Assembly (NCBI GenBank): GCA_903866255.1
Contig: CAIPMW010000043.1
Span: forward strand, 1 to 64,000
Reading direction: 5' to 3'
Length of the DNA stretch: 64,000 nt
Source of the DNA: an uncultured Chlorobiaceae bacterium
GTDB taxonomy: Bacteria > Bacteroidota > Chlorobiia > Chlorobiales > Chlorobiaceae
The notes under the pieces are model-generated. The model worked only from the letters and a program-made list of their open reading frames with translations. It did no database searches and was not told the DNA's origin. The translations under genes were made by a program, and so were the position numbers. Within the stretch, counting starts at the first letter, position 1; each line of letters starts with the position of its first letter. This document shows, piece after piece, positions 45,211-56,710 of the stretch.

Positions 45211-45247
45211 AAGCCTCCAGCATCATACCGATTTGGAGGCTTTTATG
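45211..45247. terminator. Bidirectional terminator after DUF1566 gene
   Basis: AAAAGCCTCC and GGAGGCTTTT arms around a 16-nt loop, between convergent genes. Confidence 0.85.
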
Positions 45248-45270
45248 CATGGAGAGAGCCCTCCTGCTTC

Positions 45271-45891
45271 TTATGCGTTCGTAATGTTTTTGAAATCTTT
45301 TGAGATGGAGTGAAACATTGAGTTTGTTGATGCCTGCATGATAATGGATATTGCTGCATTGGTCATGGCGTGGAGAATCGGCTCTGGCACAATCCGGAAT
45401 GCCGGGTAGAGGATAAAGCGGACGTCAACTTTCAAATCAAGCTGAACTCTGGTTTTTGTGGACTCTACCGGACGCATGTGCATGTTGGCAAAGGCTTTGC
45501 CTTCAAAGAGATACTTTGCTGGATCATCAATCTGGCCAGCAACGGGATGGTGTTGCCAGCGGATCGTTTTTCCTACAGTGTAGCGATTGATGATCTCTTC
45601 CGAGAGAAGGGAAGTTTCAGTGCGTTCGATATCGTCCGGTAGTTCCAGAAGAGGCTCTTCCATCTGTTTGACGTAGAATATTACATCAAACGGATTGCTT
45701 TGCGGATCGGTAACACGAAAGAGCCATTTATAGACGTTTTCGGTATCAGTGAGTTCTACGCTGTGGCAGAAGGGGTTAAACCCAAGCATCTTTTTGTGGT
45801 CGGAGAGATAGGCGACAGTCTGGTGAAATTCCCCGTGTAATATCCAGTCACCCCTGCTTCTTCCGGTCGCTTCCATTTCCATGTTGTCCAT
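45271..45891 (-). CDS. DUF1997-like protein
   Basis: 206 residues, no signal peptide. The pattern of alternating strands and a C-terminal helix, with a ligand-pocket look (START/coenzyme Q-binding type), fits DUF1997 proteins known mainly from cyanobacteria, plastids and green sulfur bacteria. Role unknown; family spread hints at photosynthesis. Last gene of the dxr-rseP-prfA run, 24 nt after prfA. Confidence 0.6.
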   Translation of the reverse strand: MDNMEMEATGRSRGDWILHGEFHQTVAYLSDHKKMLGFNPFCHSVELTDTENVYKWLFRVTDPQSNPFDVIFYVKQMEEPLLELPDDIERTETSLLSEEIINRYTVGKTIRWQHHPVAGQIDDPAKYLFEGKAFANMHMRPVESTKTRVQLDLKVDVRFILYPAFRIVPEPILHAMTNAAISIIMQASTNSMFHSISKDFKNITNA

Positions 45892-45915
45892 GTTGTCGCG
45901 GTTTCCCTGTTTTGT

Positions 45916-46989
45916 TTACATGAGCTCGGATTGCAGGCGTTCTGCCTGGTCATGCATTTTGAGCGCATTAATAATCTCCTGTATCTCCCCCTGCAGTATC
46001 TGGGGTAGCGCGTGGCTTGTAAAGCCGATCCGGTGGTCAGTTACCCGTGATTGCGGATAGTTATAGGTGCGGATTTTGGCGCTCCGGTCTCCGGTGGTGA
46101 CCATCGAGCGGCGCAGGTCGGCCCTCTGCTGCTGCTGCTCGGCAAGCTGGATGTCATAGAGCTTGGTGCGGAGCATCTGCATGGCCATCTCCTTGTTCTG
46201 GAGCTGTGAGCGCTGCTCTTGACAGGCGGAGACAATTCCGCTTGGAATATGGGTGATTCGTACGGCAGTTTCCACCTTGTTGACGTTCTGCCCCCCCTTT
46301 CCTCCGCTTCGATAGGTATCAAATCTCAAATCCTCCCGGCGGATCTCTACATCTACCTCTTCGGCCTCAGGAAGTACAGCGACACTGACCGCAGAGGTGT
46401 GGATACGTCCCTGTGTTTCGGTATCGGGCACACGCTGCACCCGGTGCACGCCACTTTCATACTTCATGGTGCCATAGACGTCATTGCCACTCACCTCAAG
46501 CGTCATCTCCCTGAAGCCGCCTGGCACAGAACTCTCATTGAAGTGCAGGATGTGGTATTGCCACCCCTGCTGTTCAGCGTATCGCTGGTACATTCTTGTC
46601 AGGTCTGCAGTAAAGAGCGCCGCCTCTTCGCCGCCGGTGCCAGCCCGAATCTCGATGATGACGTTGCGTGAATCGGCCTCCTCTTTTGGCAGCAGCAGTA
46701 CTTTGAGGTGCTGTTCGAGTTCCGGCAGTTGCCGCTGCAGCTCATTGATATCTGCCTGAACAAGATCCTTCATTTCTTGCTCAACCTCCTCTTTCAACAA
46801 TTGCCGCGACGCATCCAGCTCCGCTTTTTTCTGGGAGTAATGGTCGTAAGCCTTTACAATTTCCTTGAGGTCGCAGTACTCCTTGTTAAGTTTTCTGAAG
46901 CGAGCCTGATCAGTTGCCGCGTTCGGGTCGGCAAGCAACTGTTCAAGATCAAGGTGCTTCTCTTTTATGGATTGCAGTTTATCAAGCAT
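45916..46989 (-). CDS. prfA: Peptide chain release factor 1
   Basis: 357 residues. GGQ motif in [19 protein letters not shown] near 228-246 for peptide release; [22 protein letters not shown] places it as RF1 (RF2 has SPF here), reading UAA and UAG. Full length with no frameshift. 16 nt after rseP. Confidence 0.96.
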   Translation of the reverse strand: MLDKLQSIKEKHLDLEQLLADPNAATDQARFRKLNKEYCDLKEIVKAYDHYSQKKAELDASRQLLKEEVEQEMKDLVQADINELQRQLPELEQHLKVLLLPKEEADSRNVIIEIRAGTGGEEAALFTADLTRMYQRYAEQQGWQYHILHFNESSVPGGFREMTLEVSGNDVYGTMKYESGVHRVQRVPDTETQGRIHTSAVSVAVLPEAEEVDVEIRREDLRFDTYRSGGKGGQNVNKVETAVRITHIPSGIVSACQEQRSQLQNKEMAMQMLRTKLYDIQLAEQQQQRADLRRSMVTTGDRSAKIRTYNYPQSRVTDHRIGFTSHALPQILQGEIQEIINALKMHDQAERLQSELM

Positions 46990-47005
46990 TGCTTTTGTTT
47001 TCGCC

Positions 47006-48367
47006 TTATGAGTTGAAAATATCGTTAAACAGGATGTAGGCGAAAAGAGCGAGGAGCAGCATCATGCCGATCTGCTGGATACGCATTTTAACTGCAAAGG
47101 GAATCTCCCTATGAATGATGCCTTCTATGGCATTGAGCACAAATTGGCCGCCGTCAAGCGCTGGAACCGGCAGGATGTTGATGATTGCCAGAGAGATAGA
47201 GAGCATTGAGAGAAAATAGAGAAAGCTTACAGGGCCTTGTTCTGCGCTCTGGCTTGCTATTTTTGCAATTTTGATCGGGCCACCCACCGATTTGCGGAAG
47301 TCCTCCTGACCGGTGAAGATTTTAACGAATCCCTGGACTGTCATGGCGCTCATTTTCCAGGTCTGGTTAATGCCGCTCACTATTGACTCAGGGAGAGAGA
47401 GTTTTCTGTGTTCTGACTCAACGGTCTGTTTAAGTGAGATTCCTATTTTTCCCGACGGATTTGGCACGACGGTAGTGACGAATGTTGTGCCTTCAGCACG
47501 AATGGTTTCCGCATTTATTTTCTTGCCCTGTGTATTCTTGCTGTGTTGCCATGTTAGCGTGAGGCGCTTGCCGGCATTGAGGGAGATTATGCCGACCACT
47601 TCTGTCCAGTCGGAGACCGCTTTACCGTTAATTGCTGTAATAAGTCCACCAGGCAGTATTCCAGCATTGCCCGCAGGCATGTTTTTGAGGACTTCATCAA
47701 TTACAGGTGGAACGATGGGGCGGATGCCAAGGCTTTTCTGCGCGTTGATGCTTGACATGATGTTCGACGGCGCCTCAATGGTGATGCTTTTTCCATCACG
47801 AAGAAGAGTGTAGTTGAGCGATCTGGCGGTAAAGAGTTCTGGAGCCAGAGCCTCTTCCCAGCTTGTAACGGGTTTGCCGTTTGCAAGTTGAAGCCTGTCA
47901 CCGGTCTGCATTCCCATGGTGGCAAAAGCAGATCCTTTTTCAATGAAAGCTGGATTGTTGACACTTGTCCTGGATTCGCCGATAGCCAGGGTTATACCTA
48001 TAAAAATAACAATAGCAAGTATGATGTTCATTCCGACGCCTCCAGCCAGAACAATCAGGCGCTGCCAGACTGGCTTTGCTCTGAACTCCCATGCTTGCGG
48101 CTCGTCACTTTGAAAATTGGTATCAAAACTTTCATCAACCATCCCGGCGATTTTCACATAGCCGCCCAGCGGGAACAGGCCAAGTCCATACTCGGTTTCG
48201 CCGATTTTCTTTTTCCAAAGCCTGAGATCAAAAAAGTCAAACCCTATATAAAATTTGTCAACTCTCATTCCGAACAGTTTTGCGGTCAGAAAGTGACCGA
48301 GTTCGTGTGCCGTTACCAGTATGAAAATGGCAACAATGAAGAAAAATATTGTACTCAGAACATCCAT
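47006..48367 (-). CDS. rseP: RIP zinc metalloprotease RseP
   Basis: 453 residues, about four membrane segments. HEXXH zinc motif ([14 protein letters not shown] near 20-33), a PDZ region in the middle and [19 protein letters not shown] (LDG motif) near the C-terminus. A site-2 protease that cuts anti-sigma factors or signal peptides in the membrane. Lies between dxr and prfA, as in many bacteria where dxr and rseP are neighbours. Confidence 0.95.
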   Translation of the reverse strand: MDVLSTIFFFIVAIFILVTAHELGHFLTAKLFGMRVDKFYIGFDFFDLRLWKKKIGETEYGLGLFPLGGYVKIAGMVDESFDTNFQSDEPQAWEFRAKPVWQRLIVLAGGVGMNIILAIVIFIGITLAIGESRTSVNNPAFIEKGSAFATMGMQTGDRLQLANGKPVTSWEEALAPELFTARSLNYTLLRDGKSITIEAPSNIMSSINAQKSLGIRPIVPPVIDEVLKNMPAGNAGILPGGLITAINGKAVSDWTEVVGIISLNAGKRLTLTWQHSKNTQGKKINAETIRAEGTTFVTTVVPNPSGKIGISLKQTVESEHRKLSLPESIVSGINQTWKMSAMTVQGFVKIFTGQEDFRKSVGGPIKIAKIASQSAEQGPVSFLYFLSMLSISLAIINILPVPALDGGQFVLNAIEGIIHREIPFAVKMRIQQIGMMLLLALFAYILFNDIFNS

Positions 48368-48435
48368 AGTAATCCTCTGTTTCTCTAATCAGAATTAAGC
48401 TGCTTCAACCTTTCCGCTTTCAGGAATGGGTGTGG

Positions 48436-49584
48436 TCAGGTAATAAATTTTGTTGCTGTTTCACGGGCCCATCGGTCGGCCAGGAGATAGTCATCAAGTT
48501 CAATCGGTGCGAAAGCTTCGTGAGCCTGCAGGGTTTTTTCTACTGTTGCAGCAATATCAGTAAAGCAAATTCTCTTGTTGAGGAATGCTTCCACAGCAAT
48601 TTCATTCGCCGCGTTAAGCACGGCGGGACAGGTACGTCCAGCTTTCAGAGCTTGATATGCAAGGCGGAGTGCTGGAAAGCGCACCGTGTCAGGTTCTTCA
48701 AAGGTCAGTGTTCCGATTTTTGCCAGATCAAGCTTCGGAATACCGCTTTCGCACCGTTCCGGCCAGGCAAGGGCATAAGCAATGGGTGCACGCATGTCAG
48801 GGGTGCCAAGCTGTGCCATGACACAACCGTCAATATACTCGACCATGGAGTGAATGATGCTCTGCGGGTGCACCACAACGCCAATTTTTTCAGCAGGCAC
48901 ATTGAAGAGCCAGTGTGCTTCAATCACCTCAAGACCTTTGTTCATCATGGTTGCTGAATCAATGGTGATTTTAGCTCCCATACTCCATTGCGGGTGCTTC
49001 AGCGCCTGTTGAAGCGTGACCTGTTTCAGCTCTTCAGCAGGTGTGTTGCGGAATGGTCCACCAGATGCCGTGAGAATGATCCGTTCAACATCTTCAGAAC
49101 GGTGACCCGCAAGCGACTGGAAAACCGCCGAATGCTCGCTGTCAACCGGCAGCAGATGCACTCCGTGCTGCTTCACAAGATCAGAGACAAGCTGGCCGGC
49201 AACAACAAGGGTCTCCTTGTTGGCCAGGGCAATGTGTTTACCAGCCTTGATGGCCCGAACAGTCGGGACAAGGCCCGCCGCGCCTACTATGGCGGAGACA
49301 ACCATATCTGAGCCATCCATTTCCGCAATGGTTGCCGAACCGTCAATTCCGAACAGAATGTCGGGTTTGTACTCTCCGCAGAGATTCCGAAGCTTTTGCA
49401 CGGAAGCCTCATCTCTGATGGAGACCGCGACAGGTCGAAACTCTTTAATCTGTTCAGCCAGCAAAGCAATATCGGTACCCGCAGCTAACCCGGTCACCTG
49501 AAACTTGTCGGGATGCTGTCGAACAACATCAAGGGTGCTGACACCAATTGACCCGGTACTGCCGAGGATGGAGAGTGAGCGCAT
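48436..49584 (-). CDS. dxr: 1-deoxy-D-xylulose 5-phosphate reductoisomerase
   Basis: 382 residues from ATG 49584 ([20 protein letters not shown]); a TTG 12 nt upstream is also in frame. NADPH-binding [18 protein letters not shown], and the metal/substrate site [12 protein letters not shown] and TASGGPFRN. It makes 2-C-methyl-D-erythritol 4-phosphate for isoprenoids, needed here for bacteriochlorophyll tails and carotenoids. Confidence 0.96.
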   Translation of the reverse strand: MRSLSILGSTGSIGVSTLDVVRQHPDKFQVTGLAAGTDIALLAEQIKEFRPVAVSIRDEASVQKLRNLCGEYKPDILFGIDGSATIAEMDGSDMVVSAIVGAAGLVPTVRAIKAGKHIALANKETLVVAGQLVSDLVKQHGVHLLPVDSEHSAVFQSLAGHRSEDVERIILTASGGPFRNTPAEELKQVTLQQALKHPQWSMGAKITIDSATMMNKGLEVIEAHWLFNVPAEKIGVVVHPQSIIHSMVEYIDGCVMAQLGTPDMRAPIAYALAWPERCESGIPKLDLAKIGTLTFEEPDTVRFPALRLAYQALKAGRTCPAVLNAANEIAVEAFLNKRICFTDIAATVEKTLQAHEAFAPIELDDYLLADRWARETATKFIT

Positions 49585-49742
49585 AGTGATGAACAAAAAA
49601 TGTTACCGGGTTTCAGGAATTATTGGTCTGAAGTTATGCTTTTTCGTGCAGGCTTACAAATACCCCATAATGTCTGCTCTTGACAAGCGATTATTTCTTT
49701 TTGTTTTTGCGGCTAATTGTGTTAAATTTTGACCCTGTTCCC

Positions 49743-49819
49743 GGGTTCCTAGCTCAGTTGGTTAGAGCGACTGGTTTACACCCAGTAGGTCGGGGGTTCG
49801 ACTCCCTCGGGACCCACCA
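49743..49819 (+). tRNA. tRNA-Val (anticodon TAC)
   Basis: 77 nt with encoded CCA. Acceptor GGGTTCC / GGGACCC, D-arm GCTC..GAGC, anticodon stem ACTGG-TTTACAC-CCAGT with TAC at the loop centre, and T-arm GGGGGTTCGACTCCC. All arms fold. Confidence 0.96.
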
Positions 49820-49839
49820 TCCATTTATTATTTTCCGGA

Positions 49840-49878
49840 AAACGATAAAAGGCAGTTGTTTCCTGCCTTTTATCGTTT
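49840..49878. terminator. Bidirectional terminator between tRNA-Val and ftsH
   Basis: AAACGATAAAAGGCAG and CTGCCTTTTATCGTTT form a perfect 16-bp stem with a short loop, between two convergent transcripts. Confidence 0.92.
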
Positions 49879-49897
49879 CGTATTTCATACCGGTTGT

Positions 49898-51991
49898 TCA
49901 GTTCTCAGCGTTTTGCCGGGTAAGTCTCAGTCTTGCGACAGCCTCTTCAAGCTCTTTTCGCTCTTTGTCGGTGAGCTGTTCCGAGTTGTTCGGAACGACC
50001 GGATTTTCAATGATCAGATCGTTATCTGCCATGACAATCTCCTCCTCAATGTGAGCAGGAAAAAGCCCCGCCGGACGTTTTCCAAGTATTTCCTCAATCT
50101 GGGGATACTGAAGCATCTCCTTCAACAGCAGTTCACTCGCAAGCTTTTCGAGTTTTTCCCGATTCTCTGTCAGGAGATTCATCACCTTCATACGCGACTC
50201 TTCAATGAAGCTCATAACCTCTCTGTCGATCAGGCGGGCAGTCTCTTCACCATACTTTTTATCAATTCCAGGGCTGCCGTAATAGGGATTATTGCTCTCG
50301 TAAAATGAGACGTTCCCCAGTTTTTCACTCATCCCGTAAACGGTTACCATGTTATAGGCAATGCTGGTTACCTTTTCAAGGTCATTTTGCGCTCCGGTGG
50401 AGATTTCATCGAAGATGATCAGTTCAGCAATACGCCCGCCAAGCAGGCCGCAGATGCGACCAAGCAACTCACTTTTTGTCATGAGATAGCGATCTTCCAG
50501 CGGAATATTCATAGTGTACCCGAGGGCGCTCATGCCTCTTGGAACAATCGATATTTTCTGCACAGGGTCGTTGTCTGCCATCATCCAGCTTACGATGGCG
50601 TGACCTGCTTCATGATAGGCCACAATCTGTTTTTCACGAGGGTTGATCACCTTGTTCTTTTTTTCGAGGCCTGCTACACAGCGTTCAATGGCGTCTTCAA
50701 AATCTTTCATCTCAATACTCTGCTTGTTACGGCGAGAGGCAAGCAGGGCAGCTTCATTGGCGGCATTTGCAATTTCAGCGCCGGCAAATCCCGGAGTTTG
50801 TGAGGCAAGTGCTTTCAGGTTGACCTCTTTTGAAAGTGAAAGAGCCTTGGTATGCACCTTGAAAATATCAATGCGTCCTTTGAGGTCAGGTTTGTCAACC
50901 ATGATCTGGCGGTCAAAACGACCTGGTCTCAGCAAGGCGGAATCAAGTACATCAGGGCGGTTTGTCGCTGCAATAAGAATAACACCTTTGTCCGTGGCGA
51001 ATCCATCCATTTCTACAAGCAATTGATTGAGGGTGTTTTCCCGCTCATCATTGGCGCCCATCATCGCCCCTTTTCCCCGGCTTCGTCCAACGGCATCAAT
51101 CTCATCAATAAAGATGATACAGGGAGCTTTCTCTTTTGCCTGCTTGAAGAGGTCGCGCACTCTCGCGGCGCCGACACCGACAAACATCTCTACAAAGTCT
51201 GAACCGCTGATGCTGAAAAAAGGCACATCAGCTTCTCCGGCAACCGCTTTCGCCAACAGGGTTTTTCCTGTGCCGGGAGGACCGACCAGCAGCACTCCTT
51301 TCGGCAGTTTGCCTCCCAGTGTCGTATACTTTTTTGGATCCTTGAGGAAATCAACCACCTCCATAACCTCTGCTTTTGCTTCATCAAGACCAGCCACATC
51401 CTTGAAGGTTATCCTTGTGTGTTCATCCAGATTTTCATAAAGCGCAGCTTTATTCTTGCCGATATTCATGAACTGGGATCCTGGTCCGCCCATGCGACGG
51501 AAGACAAAGAAGTAAATGCCGATCAGCAGGGCAAAGGGGAGCAGCCACTGCAGCAGTTCACTGATCCATGTGCTGCCTGGCATACCCTGATACTTGATTC
51601 CCTTGCTTTCAAGCAGCTCGATCAGGGAATCGTCACGTACCGGATTGACAAAAATTTCATCCTGTTTTGTTGAGGATTGGGGCAGTGAGACAACCGGATT
51701 GTCTTTTTGCGACTCTTTTGCAGCAACGCCCGTCTCCGTGCCGGGCTTAAGTTTGACATAGATTCTTTCCGGTGAGATTTTCACCGAGACAACCTTGTTT
51801 TCAGAAATGAGTTTGCGGAAGGCGCTGTAGGGAATCTCCTGTGTTGAGCCTGACCAGAAAAAGGCAAGCTGTACTCCGATGAGAATGACAATAACGACCA
51901 CATAATACATTATCGGGAATTTCGGTCGCGGGAAGTTGTTTTCCGGCTCGTTTTTATAGGGATTTTGAGGTTTTACTGTTTTCTTTGCCAT
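49898..51991 (-). CDS. ftsH: ATP-dependent zinc metalloprotease FtsH
   Basis: 697 residues from ATG 51991 ([11 protein letters not shown]); the frame is open 90 nt further but that part looks unlike FtsH. Two membrane segments (about 27-48 and 140-160), AAA+ domain ([34 protein letters not shown] region [21 protein letters not shown]) and zinc site [11 protein letters not shown]. It degrades membrane and some soluble proteins. Confidence 0.96.
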   Translation of the reverse strand: MAKKTVKPQNPYKNEPENNFPRPKFPIMYYVVVIVILIGVQLAFFWSGSTQEIPYSAFRKLISENKVVSVKISPERIYVKLKPGTETGVAAKESQKDNPVVSLPQSSTKQDEIFVNPVRDDSLIELLESKGIKYQGMPGSTWISELLQWLLPFALLIGIYFFVFRRMGGPGSQFMNIGKNKAALYENLDEHTRITFKDVAGLDEAKAEVMEVVDFLKDPKKYTTLGGKLPKGVLLVGPPGTGKTLLAKAVAGEADVPFFSISGSDFVEMFVGVGAARVRDLFKQAKEKAPCIIFIDEIDAVGRSRGKGAMMGANDERENTLNQLLVEMDGFATDKGVILIAATNRPDVLDSALLRPGRFDRQIMVDKPDLKGRIDIFKVHTKALSLSKEVNLKALASQTPGFAGAEIANAANEAALLASRRNKQSIEMKDFEDAIERCVAGLEKKNKVINPREKQIVAYHEAGHAIVSWMMADNDPVQKISIVPRGMSALGYTMNIPLEDRYLMTKSELLGRICGLLGGRIAELIIFDEISTGAQNDLEKVTSIAYNMVTVYGMSEKLGNVSFYESNNPYYGSPGIDKKYGEETARLIDREVMSFIEESRMKVMNLLTENREKLEKLASELLLKEMLQYPQIEEILGKRPAGLFPAHIEEEIVMADNDLIIENPVVPNNSEQLTDKERKELEEAVARLRLTRQNAEN

Positions 51992-52202
51992 CAATAAACA
52001 ATCATAGTTATTATAGTGCGATGCGATTGACTTTTCACCGTTCGCGGATGCGTGAGTCGTCAATTTACGGGATTCTTCCATTTAATGAAGCATTCCGCAA
52101 GAAAACATATTTTATATATTGCGGAAACGTTGAACATCGATTCCTGTGGCCAATGTTTTCTCCTTGCAGCCGGGAGTTGTATAACCCGAAAGAATATGCG
52201 TT

Positions 52203-53027
52203 ATGAGTTCAGTTCGTGAGAAGGCAAACCACCGGATATCAGTCTTGCGGTCACTCTTGTGTGTCGGGCTTGACAGTGATCCCGAAAAAATTCCTAAGTT
52301 GTTTTCATCTTACAGGAACCCGGTTCTTGAGTTTAACAGTGCCATTATCCGGGCCACATCGGATTGTGCGGTAGCTTACAAGCTCAATACCGCCTTTTAT
52401 GAAGCGAGGGGCGTTGCCGGGTTGCAGGATATGGAAAAAACTCTACGGAGTATTCCTGATTCGTGTATCACCATTGCTGATGCCAAGCGTGCGGATATTG
52501 GCAACACAAGCCGCATGTATGCCCGGGCATTTTTTGAACACTGGCCTTTTGACGCTGTAACAGTGGCTCCCTACATGGGGTTCGACTCTCTTGAGCCTTT
52601 TTTTGCTTATGAGGATAAACTGGTTTTTGTGCTTTGTCTGACCTCAAACGAGGGGTCGGCGGATTTTGAGGAGCAGGCGATGGCTGATGGAACCCTGCTC
52701 TATCGCTCAGTCCTCGGCAAGGTGGCCTCATGGAGCAGGAATGGCAATGGTGGAGTGGTCGTTGGCGCTACCAAGAGCAACCAGCTTGGAGAGATTCGAA
52801 GGAATGCGCCTGGACTTTTTCTGCTTATTCCGGGTGTTGGCGCCCAGGGAGGCTCGCTTGAAGAGGCGGTCAATATCGGTGTTGATGATGAGAGGCAAAG
52901 CGCTCTTGTCAATGTTAGCCGTGCTCTCATTTATCCCTCGGGCAGTTTTGCCGCTGTTGATGATTATGAGCAGGCAGTGGCCAGAGAGGCGTTACAGATT
53001 TCTGATGAGATGAAGCGTGTGCTATAA
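52203..53027 (+). CDS. pyrF: Orotidine 5'-phosphate decarboxylase (type 2)
   Basis: 274 residues. LLCVGLDSDPEKIP near 17-30 and ADAKRADIGNTS near 97-108 (the catalytic D-x-K-x-x-D). The length and order fit the longer type 2 group rather than the E. coli type. It forms UMP. It diverges from ftsH with about 210 bp between. Confidence 0.95.
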   Translation: MSSVREKANHRISVLRSLLCVGLDSDPEKIPKLFSSYRNPVLEFNSAIIRATSDCAVAYKLNTAFYEARGVAGLQDMEKTLRSIPDSCITIADAKRADIGNTSRMYARAFFEHWPFDAVTVAPYMGFDSLEPFFAYEDKLVFVLCLTSNEGSADFEEQAMADGTLLYRSVLGKVASWSRNGNGGVVVGATKSNQLGEIRRNAPGLFLLIPGVGAQGGSLEEAVNIGVDDERQSALVNVSRALIYPSGSFAAVDDYEQAVAREALQISDEMKRVL

Positions 53028-53126
53028 TGTTATTTCTTTATTGAGTGAATTTCGCGAAAAACTGTTCATACAGGGAGGCGGAGGTCACGTTTTATGCGCT
53101 TGAAACGAATTTTTAATTAATGGTCT

Positions 53127-54971
53127 ATGTGTGGAATTGTTGGATATATTGGTTGGCAGGAGGCCGCTCCTGTGCTTTTGAAAGGGTTGAAACGGCTTGA
53201 ATACAGGGGCTACGATTCTGCGGGAATCGCCTTGCTGGACGGTACTCTTTCGGTTATCAAGCAGAAAGGTAGTGTTGGTGATCTTGAAAAGGATACGGAG
53301 GTGCGCTGTGCGGCTATATCGGGAGCTACGGTCGGTATTGGCCATACTCGTTGGGCAACACATGGAGAGCCAAGTGACTGCAATGCACATCCTCATCTGA
53401 ATGCTGCGGGCGATCTTGCGCTTATTCACAATGGGATTATCGAAAATTATTCCTCTCTCAAACAGGAACTTCTCTCCGAGGGCTATATATTTTTAAGTGA
53501 AACCGATTCTGAGGTTCTGGTACATCTGATTGACCGGGTGTGGAAGCGAGACCCATCGCTTGATCTGGAGGCTGTTGTGCGTAGCGCTCTTTGGCATGTA
53601 GAGGGAGCTTATGGGTTGTGTGTGATCTCTTCGCGCGAGCCTGACCGGATTGTTGTCGCCAGGAAGGGCAGTCCTCTTGTGATAGGTATCGGTGTTGATG
53701 AATATTTTATTGCTTCTGATGCGGCACCAATAGTCGAACATACCAAAAAGGTTGTTTACCTCTCGGATGGAGAGCTTGCTGTGGTGAAAAGGGATGGTTA
53801 TTCCGTCAAGTCAATTGAAAACATTGAGCAGGAAAAGTTGGTGACAGAGCTCGATTTTTCCCTGGAAAAGATTGAGAAAGGAGGATTTTTTCACTTTATG
53901 CTCAAGGAGATTTTTGAACAGCCGGCAGTGATGCATGATGTCATGCGGGGGCGTGTGCGTCTTGAGGAGGGGCGGGTACACCTTGGCGGGATCCACGACT
54001 ATCTTGATCGTCTGAAACGTGCCAAACGTATTGTGATCTGTGCCTGTGGCACAAGCTGGCACGCAGCGTTAATCGGTGAGTATCTCATAGAGGAGTTTGC
54101 CCGTATCTCGGTTGAAGTGGATTACGCATCAGAGTTCCGGTATCGTAACCCGATTGTCGGTGTTGATGATGTGGTTATTGTGATTTCCCAGTCGGGTGAG
54201 ACGGCAGATACGCTTGCTGCCCTCCGAACAGCCAAGGAAAAGGGGGCACTCGTTATGGGGATCTGCAATGTGGTAGGTTCGACCATCGCCCGCGAAACAT
54301 TGTGTGGTATGTACACGCATGCCGGGCCGGAGATTGGTGTGGCATCGACCAAAGCTTTTTGTGCGCAGGTGGTCATGCTTTATATGCTTGCACTTGCTCT
54401 CAGTAGAGGTCGCACTCTCTCGAATGATGAGATTGCGCTTAATCTCAAGGAGCTTGCCTCTGTTCCTGAAAAAGCTGCGCGTATTCTTGAACTTGACAGT
54501 CAGATCAAATCCATTGCGGAACGATTCAAGGATGCAAAAAACTTTCTTTACCTCGGACGGGGTTACAACTTTCCTGTCGCACTTGAAGGTGCGCTGAAAC
54601 TCAAGGAGATATCCTATATTCACGCCGAAGGTTACCCTGCAGCAGAGATGAAACATGGTCCGATTGCTCTGATAGATGAGGATATGCCGGTTATTATTAT
54701 TGCCACCCGTGACAACACCTACAGCAAAATTCTCAGCAATATTGAAGAGGTGCGCAGTCGCAAGGGGCGGGTTATTGCAATTGCCAACGAGGGTGACAAG
54801 GAGGTTTGTCGGATGGCAGAGCATGTCATCTATATTCCTCATGCATCAGGACCCATTACGCCTCTTTTGGCGGTGATCCCTTTGCAGCTTCTTGCCTATC
54901 ATATTGCTACTCTTCGGGGATGTAATGTCGATCGCCCAAGAAATCTGGCAAAGTCGGTGACCGTTGAATAA
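53127..54971 (+). CDS. glmS: Glutamine-fructose-6-phosphate aminotransferase
   Basis: 614 residues. Starts MCGIVGYIG with the catalytic Cys2 of the glutaminase domain (1-230), then two SIS isomerase domains (CGTSWHAALIGEYL; LGRGYNFPVALEGALKLKEISYIHAEGYPAAEMKHGPIAL) and DRPRNLAKSVTVE at the C-terminus. It makes glucosamine 6-phosphate for wall and lipid A. No glmS ribozyme is apparent in the 100-bp leader. Confidence 0.97.
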   Translation: MCGIVGYIGWQEAAPVLLKGLKRLEYRGYDSAGIALLDGTLSVIKQKGSVGDLEKDTEVRCAAISGATVGIGHTRWATHGEPSDCNAHPHLNAAGDLALIHNGIIENYSSLKQELLSEGYIFLSETDSEVLVHLIDRVWKRDPSLDLEAVVRSALWHVEGAYGLCVISSREPDRIVVARKGSPLVIGIGVDEYFIASDAAPIVEHTKKVVYLSDGELAVVKRDGYSVKSIENIEQEKLVTELDFSLEKIEKGGFFHFMLKEIFEQPAVMHDVMRGRVRLEEGRVHLGGIHDYLDRLKRAKRIVICACGTSWHAALIGEYLIEEFARISVEVDYASEFRYRNPIVGVDDVVIVISQSGETADTLAALRTAKEKGALVMGICNVVGSTIARETLCGMYTHAGPEIGVASTKAFCAQVVMLYMLALALSRGRTLSNDEIALNLKELASVPEKAARILELDSQIKSIAERFKDAKNFLYLGRGYNFPVALEGALKLKEISYIHAEGYPAAEMKHGPIALIDEDMPVIIIATRDNTYSKILSNIEEVRSRKGRVIAIANEGDKEVCRMAEHVIYIPHASGPITPLLAVIPLQLLAYHIATLRGCNVDRPRNLAKSVTVE

Positions 54972-55013
54972 AAAGCTGGAACGGAATCTCTTTCACTTTA
55001 ATAGAAACCGATT

Positions 55014-55955
55014 ATGAACGGCCATATTGTTATCACGGGAGCAACAGGTGTTATTGGTGTTGAGCTTGCCCGCAAGCTGATTGTCCGGGGTGAAAGGGTT
55101 GTGCTTTTTGTTCGTTCACCTGAGGGCGCCGTCACTAAAATTCCGGGTGCGGCTGAGTATGTCCGTTGGGACTCAGCGATGGAGGAAGGTGACTGGCGAG
55201 GTTTCATCAGTGGCGCGAAGGCTCTGATCCATCTTGCCGGAAAGCCTTTACTTGAGAGTCGGTGGACTGATGCGCACAAGACAGAGTGCTATAACTCAAG
55301 AATTTTCGGTACACGGCATCTGGTATCGGCGATTGCGGTCGCATCTGAAAAGCCCCAGGTTTTTATCTCGTCATCGGCTATTGGTTATTATGGGTCGTTT
55401 TATCGTTGTGACGATACGCCCCAATTGGTTGAATCAGGACTAAAAGGGAGTGATTTTCTTGCCAGGATATGTATTGACTGGGAACAAGAGGCGCTGGCGG
55501 CCGAAAAAATTGTTCCTCGTCTTGTGCTTTTGAGGACGGGCATTGTGCTGTCGACACGAGGCGGGATGTTGCAGAAGATGATGGCTCCTTTCCAGTTTTT
55601 TGCGGGCGGTCCTGTTGGTTCAGGCCGACAGTGTATTTCGTGGATTCACATTGATGATGAGATTGCAGCTATTCTTGAGGCAATTGATAATCCGGTGTGG
55701 CATGGAGCAATTAATCTGGTTAGCCCTTTCTCTGTTACCATGAAGAAGTTTGCCAAAACACTTGGGGACGCTCTTGGTCGGCCAGCACTGTTGCCGGTTC
55801 CAGAGTTTGTTGTACGTCTCTTGATGGGTGAAGGCGGGGGTTATGCCGTGAAAGGTCAGAATGTTAAACCTTTTTTTCTTGAGGAGCATCGTTTTCACTT
55901 CAAGTATCCAGAGTTGTCAGATGCTCTCGCGGATCTTGTTCGGCATAACAAGTAA
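55014..55955 (+). CDS. TIGR01777-family NAD-dependent epimerase
   Basis: 313 residues, an extended SDR fold: ITGATGVIGVELARKLI (cofactor site), LIHLAGKPLLESRW, FISSSAIGYYG (Tyr of the active site), and a C-terminal DUF1731 region (PALLPVPEFVVRLLMGEGG). Known as YfcH/SulA-like; substrate unknown. 42 nt after glmS. Confidence 0.9.
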   Translation: MNGHIVITGATGVIGVELARKLIVRGERVVLFVRSPEGAVTKIPGAAEYVRWDSAMEEGDWRGFISGAKALIHLAGKPLLESRWTDAHKTECYNSRIFGTRHLVSAIAVASEKPQVFISSSAIGYYGSFYRCDDTPQLVESGLKGSDFLARICIDWEQEALAAEKIVPRLVLLRTGIVLSTRGGMLQKMMAPFQFFAGGPVGSGRQCISWIHIDDEIAAILEAIDNPVWHGAINLVSPFSVTMKKFAKTLGDALGRPALLPVPEFVVRLLMGEGGGYAVKGQNVKPFFLEEHRFHFKYPELSDALADLVRHNK

Positions 55956-55990
55956 GCGGGATAACAAATAAATCAAAAAGGAGATACACT

Positions 55991-56488
55991 ATGGGCACAA
56001 GAGGACGAGAAATTGTTGGAGAGCACCTGCCCCGTGTTCTTGAATTGCTCAGCAAAGCTTTTGCAGATGAATGGCTTGCTTATTACCAGTACTGGATTGG
56101 GGCAAAGGTTGTTCAGGGGCCAATGAAGGACGCTGCCATTGCGGAGCTGCTGCAACATGCGGCTGATGAGCTGCGTCATGCTGACATGCTGACCACAAGA
56201 ATTATTCAGCTTGGCGGCAAACCGGTCGCGAGTCCCCTGGACTGGTTCACCCTCTCGAACTGTGGTTATGCAGCCCCCGATAACCCGTTTGTGAAAAAGA
56301 TTCTTGAACAGAATATTGCTGGTGAACAGTGCGCCATCAACGTCTATAATAACATCATTGAGGAGATCGGCATGAAGGACCCTGTTACATACAATCTTGC
56401 TGTGCAGATTCTCCAGGACGAGGTTGAGCATGAAGAGGATCTCCAGGCACTTCTTGAAGATCTCGGGGTGTTTCTCATCAGGTCGTAG
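55991..56488 (+). CDS. Ferritin-like (Dps/bacterioferritin-type) protein
   Basis: 165 residues, all helical. ADEWLAYYQYWIGAK and ADELRHADMLTTRI give the E..ExxH di-iron pattern, repeated as GEQCAINVYNNI and DEVEHEEDLQALLEDL. It probably stores iron or removes peroxide. Has an AGGAG ribosome site just before ATG. Confidence 0.88.
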   Translation: MGTRGREIVGEHLPRVLELLSKAFADEWLAYYQYWIGAKVVQGPMKDAAIAELLQHAADELRHADMLTTRIIQLGGKPVASPLDWFTLSNCGYAAPDNPFVKKILEQNIAGEQCAINVYNNIIEEIGMKDPVTYNLAVQILQDEVEHEEDLQALLEDLGVFLIRS

Positions 56489-56518
56489 GCATCAACTCTG
56501 TAACTACGTCGGCATAAG

Positions 56519-56548
56519 GCCAGGCAGAGCAGTATCTGTCTGGCTTTT
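56519..56548 (+). terminator. Terminator after ferritin-like gene
   Basis: GCCAGGCAGA and TCTGTCTGGC arms with one G-T pair, then TTTT. Confidence 0.8.
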
Positions 56549-56612
56549 CGGCCTCTACCCTTCGCGCCATCCTCCCCGCAGATTTTATTGCAATTCCTGT
56601 TTTTTCGTAATA

Positions 56613-56630
56613 AAAAGCGATAACGCTTTT
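56613..56630 (+). terminator. Second stem-loop before amt
   Basis: AAAAGCG-ATAA-CGCTTTT, a 7-bp stem with a 4-nt loop, about 80 nt before the amt start. It may back up the first terminator or lie in the amt leader. Confidence 0.5.
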
Positions 56631-56710
56631 GTATTGGTTAAATAAATAACTACATTTTTGTCGATGGCATTAATTATTAAGGATTTCTTCAATTTCATCA
56701 AATATTTATT

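Noticed and set aside
56640-56680. Sigma-54 promoter before amt
   Set aside because: TGGCAT is present near 56664 but no TTGC follows at the right distance.
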